DNA from: Halovivax cerinus | Lineage (GTDB): Archaea > Halobacteriota > Halobacteria > Halobacteriales > Natrialbaceae | Direction of reading: 5' to 3' | Length of the DNA: 64,000 nucleotides | Assembly: GCF_024498195.1 (NCBI RefSeq) | Contig: NZ_CP101824.1 | Location: 2,790,001-2,854,000 of the forward strand | Notes under the pieces: generated by a model | What the model saw: the letters and a program-made list of their open reading frames with translations, nothing else | What the model was told of the DNA's origin: nothing | The model's database searches: none | Shown: one piece after another, positions 60,641-64,000 of the stretch | How the letters are laid out: each line of letters opens with the position of its first letter | How positions within the stretch are numbered: the first letter of the stretch is position 1 | Translations under genes and position numbers: made by a program

Positions 60641-61792
60641 TTGGCACACGTCAGGCAACAGACAGGTGGGGCGATCTCGATGATGCCGCAACAGAACGTC
60701 GAGCTCGAGATCGACCCCGATCCGCAACTCGAACGCGAAGCCGAGTCAACCGCCCAGCGGGTGATGGACGGGGGCGAGCTCGGGATTCAACGGCTCGGAG
60801 ACAGTGATGTTCACGTTCAGCGGCTTAGCCAGGAGGGAAAAGAACGGCTGGAACGGCTTCGCGATCGACTCGACCTGACCAACCCCACAGAGGACGAGGT
60901 ACGAGAGGCTGTCGAGGCGATTCCAGTGGATCTCGCCGAGCTGTCCGATCCGGAGGAGATCAAGCAGCTCTTTCGTACGGGAAGCAACCAGCAGGTGTCA
61001 AACGCTGAATCTCTCGTCGTTGCCGAAGCTGTATTCGAACACATCAAACGTGTTGAAGCCGAGACTGATCCACGGTTTGCGGGATCGCTCCTCCCCGTGG
61101 CGGGAAGTAACCGTGAAGACGCGCGGCTCAGCCTTGCTGACGGCATCGACGTCGATACAGTTCACCACGAACTCGGTCACGCTGTAGCCGATGCACACGG
61201 TTACAATGTTGGTGACCGTGCAACATATACCAACAAGAATCGTTATGATCCTAGCCGTAATAACTTCCCAGAGGTTCCAGAGTCGGAATATCCGGAGCAT
61301 CACCTGACTCAGGTTGATCCCGGGGATGTACCCCAAGAGCTGGAACGACTCATCGCCGAAGTGAACAACGCGTGGGAACGGATGCAAAGCGCTCACACGG
61401 ACAATTCGGACAACGAGCATATGTACACGTTTGAGGCGTTTAGCGACATCGACAACTATTCTGCTGTGCACGCACACGAGACGCTAGCGCACTTGCACGA
61501 AGCAATGCAGTTCGATGAACTCAGACATCCTGCGAACTGGTTCTACCGTCACGGCGATCTCCTTCGAGCGTACGTACAGGTCTTCGACCCCTGCCCGACG
61601 AAGCGTAGTCTCATCTCGCACCTCCACCGAGAGGACCCAGAAGTGAGCCCGTTTTCGAGCGATCCCTACCCGGGTTCCGATCCGGATCAACGAGCGATCG
61701 AGGCGTGGAAGAAGGACGTGAAGACCACTCTCGAGAAGGACGATAAGTTCGCGAACGCTGGCCAGTACTACGAGGTAGAGCACTATGAGTGA
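60641..61792 (+). CDS. Orphan toxin cassette: partial eCIS-core domain plus zincin toxin tip
   Basis: The frame continues the conserved eCIS-core from about 60554 ('AFTVGTHIAFNAGEYDPES', 'HLLAHELAHVRQQTGG') but a TAA at 60542 and lost upstream sequence leave no normal start; the first usable codon is TTG 60641, so the expressed form is uncertain. After the linker 'VHVQRLSQEGKERLERL' comes a different tip with a zinc-protease motif 'DTVHHELGHAVADAHGY' and a likely third ligand in 'SAVHAHETLAHLHEAM'. The conserved part is nearly identical to the full gene 1.8 kb upstream. This is the layout of a silent cassette that can recombine into the full gene. Confidence 0.7.
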   Translation: MAHVRQQTGGAISMMPQQNVELEIDPDPQLEREAESTAQRVMDGGELGIQRLGDSDVHVQRLSQEGKERLERLRDRLDLTNPTEDEVREAVEAIPVDLAELSDPEEIKQLFRTGSNQQVSNAESLVVAEAVFEHIKRVEAETDPRFAGSLLPVAGSNREDARLSLADGIDVDTVHHELGHAVADAHGYNVGDRATYTNKNRYDPSRNNFPEVPESEYPEHHLTQVDPGDVPQELERLIAEVNNAWERMQSAHTDNSDNEHMYTFEAFSDIDNYSAVHAHETLAHLHEAMQFDELRHPANWFYRHGDLLRAYVQVFDPCPTKRSLISHLHREDPEVSPFSSDPYPGSDPDQRAIEAWKKDVKTTLEKDDKFANAGQYYEVEHYE

Positions 61793-62066
61793 GTACATCG
61801 TACTGATCGAGGACGGAGTGGAGATAGGTGAGATCGATCTCGATGAGAGCACAGCGACGTACAGCGGCTCCAATTGGTACCTTGAGGAGAAGGTAGAAGA
61901 CATCAACGACGGGATTCGAGAGACAGAACTGAGCCCGATGCCCGACGAGCCGGGGAAGTTTCGATCGAAACACTCCGTCACGAAGACCGGAGACAGCTTG
62001 AAGGAATACCTGCTCCCGCTGATCGAAGACGAGGTTGAGTACGAGATCGTGGAGCGCGAAGAGTAG
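61785..62066 (+). CDS. Putative immunity protein for the zincin cassette
   Basis: A 93-residue acidic protein overlapping the end of the cassette by eight bases. 'SEYIVLIEDGVEIGEIDLDE' and 'GSNWYLEEKVEDINDGI' suggest a small beta-rich fold, ending 'LLPLIEDEVEYEIVEREE'. No family is recognised. Tight coupling to the toxin tip and its size suggest an immunity role that would protect against the metalloprotease domain. Confidence 0.6.
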   Translation: MSEYIVLIEDGVEIGEIDLDESTATYSGSNWYLEEKVEDINDGIRETELSPMPDEPGKFRSKHSVTKTGDSLKEYLLPLIEDEVEYEIVEREE

Positions 62067-62082
62067 TCACCTGCTGGGGGAT

Positions 62083-62796
62083 GCTAGCTGTTCGTCTCGC
62101 GGTGCGTGATCCGCCCGGAGGACGACGTGCGGCTGGCCCAGCGCACCCCTCCTCGTCGAAGCCACGGTCGCCGGCCCGGGACAGCGAGGACACGAGTCCG
62201 ATTCCGGACGACATCGACGTGCAGAACGAGGTCTCTCCACCGCAGCACTATCGACACCTACGACGAGAGCCGGCCCAGTGACACCTAGGTGCCCGAGCCG
62301 GTCCGGGACCGTGATCTCCTCGTCGGGCCACTCGCTCGACGCGTCGATCCAGCGCGCGATGGAGGATCGCATGGGCGACTCGTTCAGTGACGTCCGGATT
62401 CACACCGGGCCGACGGCTGCGAAGGTGTGTGAGGACATCAACGCTCGGGCGTTCACGGTCGGGAATCACATCGCGTTCAATTCTGGGGAGTTCGATCCGG
62501 AAAGTGCGGAGGGCCAGCATCTTCTGGCGCACGAGTTGGCACACGTCAGGCAACAGCCGGGCGGCGCGAACGGAGTGAGGGCCGCCGGAGGACCGAGCGG
62601 GAGGAACGCAGTGACGACACGCGAGACAGGCGGCGTGTTGTCGATGATGCCGCAGGAAGGTATCGAGTTGGAGATCGACCCCGATCCGCAACTCGAACGC
62701 GAGGCCGAGGAGACCGCCCAGCGGGTGATGGAGGGCGGTACGGAAACCGAATTCCGGGTGGGAACGTGTCTGAAAATGACTTCCGAGTCGATGTAG
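62083..62796 (+). pseudogene. Degenerate third copy of the eCIS-core toxin gene
   Basis: From about 62205 the sequence resembles the full toxin gene. A one-base insertion near 62312 breaks the frame just before 'VISSSGHSLDASIQRAMEDR', after which the core runs in frame to 'LLAHELAHVRQQ'. A 69-bp insert (62557-62625, reading 'GGANGVRAAGGPSGRNAVTT') then splits the conserved 'QQTGG' junction. The copy resumes 'LSMMPQEGIELEIDPDPQL' and ends just after 'AQRVMEGG', with no toxin tip. A short open frame from GTG 62766 to 62867 ('SENDFRVDVAYDAVVTNDG') follows and may be what is left of a tip or immunity gene. Confidence 0.75.
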
Positions 62797-62998
62797 CGTA
62801 CGACGCGGTCGTGACGAACGACGGTGAGTTAGAACGGGTGGACGGTCACGCCGTCGAGTCGGACTGATACGCGGGTTCACGATAGAGATACGTCGGTCGG
62901 ACCAGCTCGTGCGATGACGGTACGCTCGATTTCACACGCCCGCCGACACCGTCCGGTCTCATGGCAATCGTTATGTTCCAGTGACGTGAATCCCCTGT

Positions 62999-63184
62999 AT
63001 GGACGACTGGAGCCTCCGCGACGACGTCGGAATTCTCGTCGTGCTGGGGATGACGCTCGGGGCGGCCCAATCGGTCGACGGCACCGCCCCGTCGCTCGCG
63101 ATACTCGTCGTCGGCGCCGGTATCGCCGGCCTCTGGATCGGGAAGTTCTTCCTCGAAGGCTATACGGACGCGATCACCGACTGA
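62999..63184 (+). CDS. Small two-helix membrane protein
   Basis: A 61-residue protein with an acidic start ('MDDWSLRDDVG') and two hydrophobic helices ('ILVVLGMTLGAAQSV' and 'SLAILVVGAGIAGLWIGKFF'). It has normal haloarchaeal composition, so the core genome seems to resume here after the toxin array. Function unknown. Confidence 0.5.
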   Translation: MDDWSLRDDVGILVVLGMTLGAAQSVDGTAPSLAILVVGAGIAGLWIGKFFLEGYTDAITD

Positions 63185-63227
63185 GGCGACACTCCTGACC
63201 GGTTAGCGGCCGTCCAGTTCCCGAAAC

Positions 63228-63321
63228 CGCGTCGCGACCACCGACTCCCTCGTCACGATCACCGAACCCGCGTCGCGACCACCGAATCCGCGTCACGATC
63301 ACCGAATTCCTCGTCACGACC
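63228..63321. repeat. Tandem repeat of about 20 bp
   Basis: Four and a half units of about 20-21 bases alternate between two forms, 'CGCGTCGCGACCACCGA' and 'CTCGTCACGATCACCGA', each followed by a variable 'ATCC', 'CTCC', 'ACCC' or 'ATTC'. The array lies between two genes and shows no open frame that would explain the period. Confidence 0.75.
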
Positions 63322-63422
63322 GTTTTCGATATCCTGTCATGGATAGCGGTCCGTGTTCGGCCCTGGAGACGTCGGGACGGCGTCGGTCTGTACAACAGAG
63401 GATGCGGCGCGACAGTGGCTCG

Positions 63423-64000
63423 TCACGCGATCCCGCGAGCCGTGGACACAGCATCGCGAAACACACGTCGGCGGCCGTACTCCCAGACGCCGACGTACAG
63501 CAGGGTGCCGAGCAGGAACAGCGCGCCGCCGAGCACGAACGCGGTCGTGCCCGGCAGCAGATTCCCGGCGGCGACGGTACCGACGACCGCCCCGGCGAGC
63601 ACAACACCCGCCACCGAGCTGATCGACGGGACCCGGCCGTCACCGTCGTCTACCACCCATCGTCCGAGCAGGTACGCGAGCGCCAGCCCGGTGATCGCCG
63701 CGAGGCCGAGCGCGACCGTCGAGACGGACGATCCGACGATCCCGCCGAGGAGGACGACGTACCCGCCGATGGCGAGCCCGGCGGCCACGCGTCCGAGCGC
63801 GACGACGCGACCGACGCCCGGGACGGACGGTGTACTCGCGCCGTCGTCCGTTCGGTGCGCTGCACCATCCTGTCGGTCCGCTACTTCCACTCCCTCCTCC
63901 GGTTCGTCGGCGTCAGCGGTCGGCGCGTGCGTCACGCGCTGGCCGACGTGGACGTACTGGCTTCGCCCGGTTTCCGGCGTGTCTCCGTCGCCCGCACTAA
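63423..64000 (-). CDS. Four-helix membrane protein (5' end may lie beyond the window)
   Basis: The C-terminal 120 residues hold four membrane segments: 'VVALGRVAAGLAIGGYVVLL', 'STVALGLAAITGLALAYLLG', 'ISSVAGVVLAGAVVGTVAAG' and 'FVLGGALFLLGTLLYVGVW'. A GTG at 63935 gives a 170-residue protein with an acidic N-terminus, but the frame stays open to the window end ('ETGRSQYVHVGQRVTHAPT'), so the real start may be outside. The family is not recognised. Confidence 0.6.
   Translation of the reverse strand, partial: SAGDGDTPETGRSQYVHVGQRVTHAPTADADEPEEGVEVADRQDGAAHRTDDGASTPSVPGVGRVVALGRVAAGLAIGGYVVLLGGIVGSSVSTVALGLAAITGLALAYLLGRWVVDDGDGRVPSISSVAGVVLAGAVVGTVAAGNLLPGTTAFVLGGALFLLGTLLYVGVWEYGRRRVFRDAVSTARGIA

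Noticed and set aside
58798-62796. Part of a complete contractile injection system locus
   Set aside because: No sheath, tube, baseplate or AAA ATPase genes are present in the window; only cargo-like genes are seen.

Overview
The window is chromosomal DNA of a halophilic archaeon (class Halobacteria). This rests on the high GC content, strongly acidic proteins rich in D and E, promoters that are often leaderless with a TATA element about 27 bases before the ATG, the mevalonate-pathway HMG-CoA synthase, Tat-type lipoprotein signals, a Bat-type PAS/GAF regulator and DUF2150 and DUF7344 proteins. I cannot fix the genus from sequence alone.

Layout. About 1-9.6 kb is ordinary core: the tail of a CinA/MoaB-like protein, a GNAT acetyltransferase, a DUF457 membrane protein, an XRE regulator, gcvH-gcvT, a NYN protein, a TatD-like hydrolase, DUF2150, a pilin-like secreted protein and HMG-CoA synthase. 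About 9.9-20 kb holds an AI-2E-type permease, the split glycine decarboxylase gcvPA-gcvPB (which works with gcvT and gcvH 8 kb away), a macro-domain protein, a lipoprotein with two HiPIP domains next to tryptophanase, and an EthD-HD pair. About 20-27 kb carries a small MscS-like channel, then an epimerase, a ThDP enzyme, an M24-fold protein, an LLM flavoprotein and a GNAT. About 27-33 kb has a large PAS/GAF/Bat sensor-regulator, a DUF7344 protein and a thioesterase. It also holds what looks like an archaeal split borosin: an alpha-N-methyltransferase of the OphMA/SonM type with its own short precursor peptide. About 33-36 kb is the phenylacetyl-CoA epoxidase operon paaABCD plus a separate 55-residue zinc ribbon. 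About 36-40 kb has an NAD kinase-IMPase fusion, small proteins and a PduO-type adenosyltransferase.

At 40.25 kb a tRNA-Val (CAC) marks the left edge of a 2.8-kb integrated remnant. It is bounded by a 44-bp direct repeat of the tRNA 3' end and contains a GH99/WbsX-like lipoprotein and a decayed IS6-type transposase. About 43-50 kb returns to core: rhodanese, an RNase H-like exonuclease, an SDR, an ABC transporter, a damaged PIN toxin-antitoxin pair and a beta-helix lipoprotein.

About 50-63 kb is an accessory defence and conflict region: a complete type I restriction-modification operon (hsdM, hsdS, hsdR and a YgjP-like zinc protease), an AT-rich Tat substrate, and a polymorphic toxin array built on the eCIS-core (DUF4157) domain. 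The array has one full toxin with an HNH-like tip and its immunity gene, one orphan cassette with a zincin tip and its immunity gene, and one degenerate third copy.

The two systems most worth follow-up are the split borosin (31.5-32.85 kb) and the toxin cassette array (58.8-62.8 kb).
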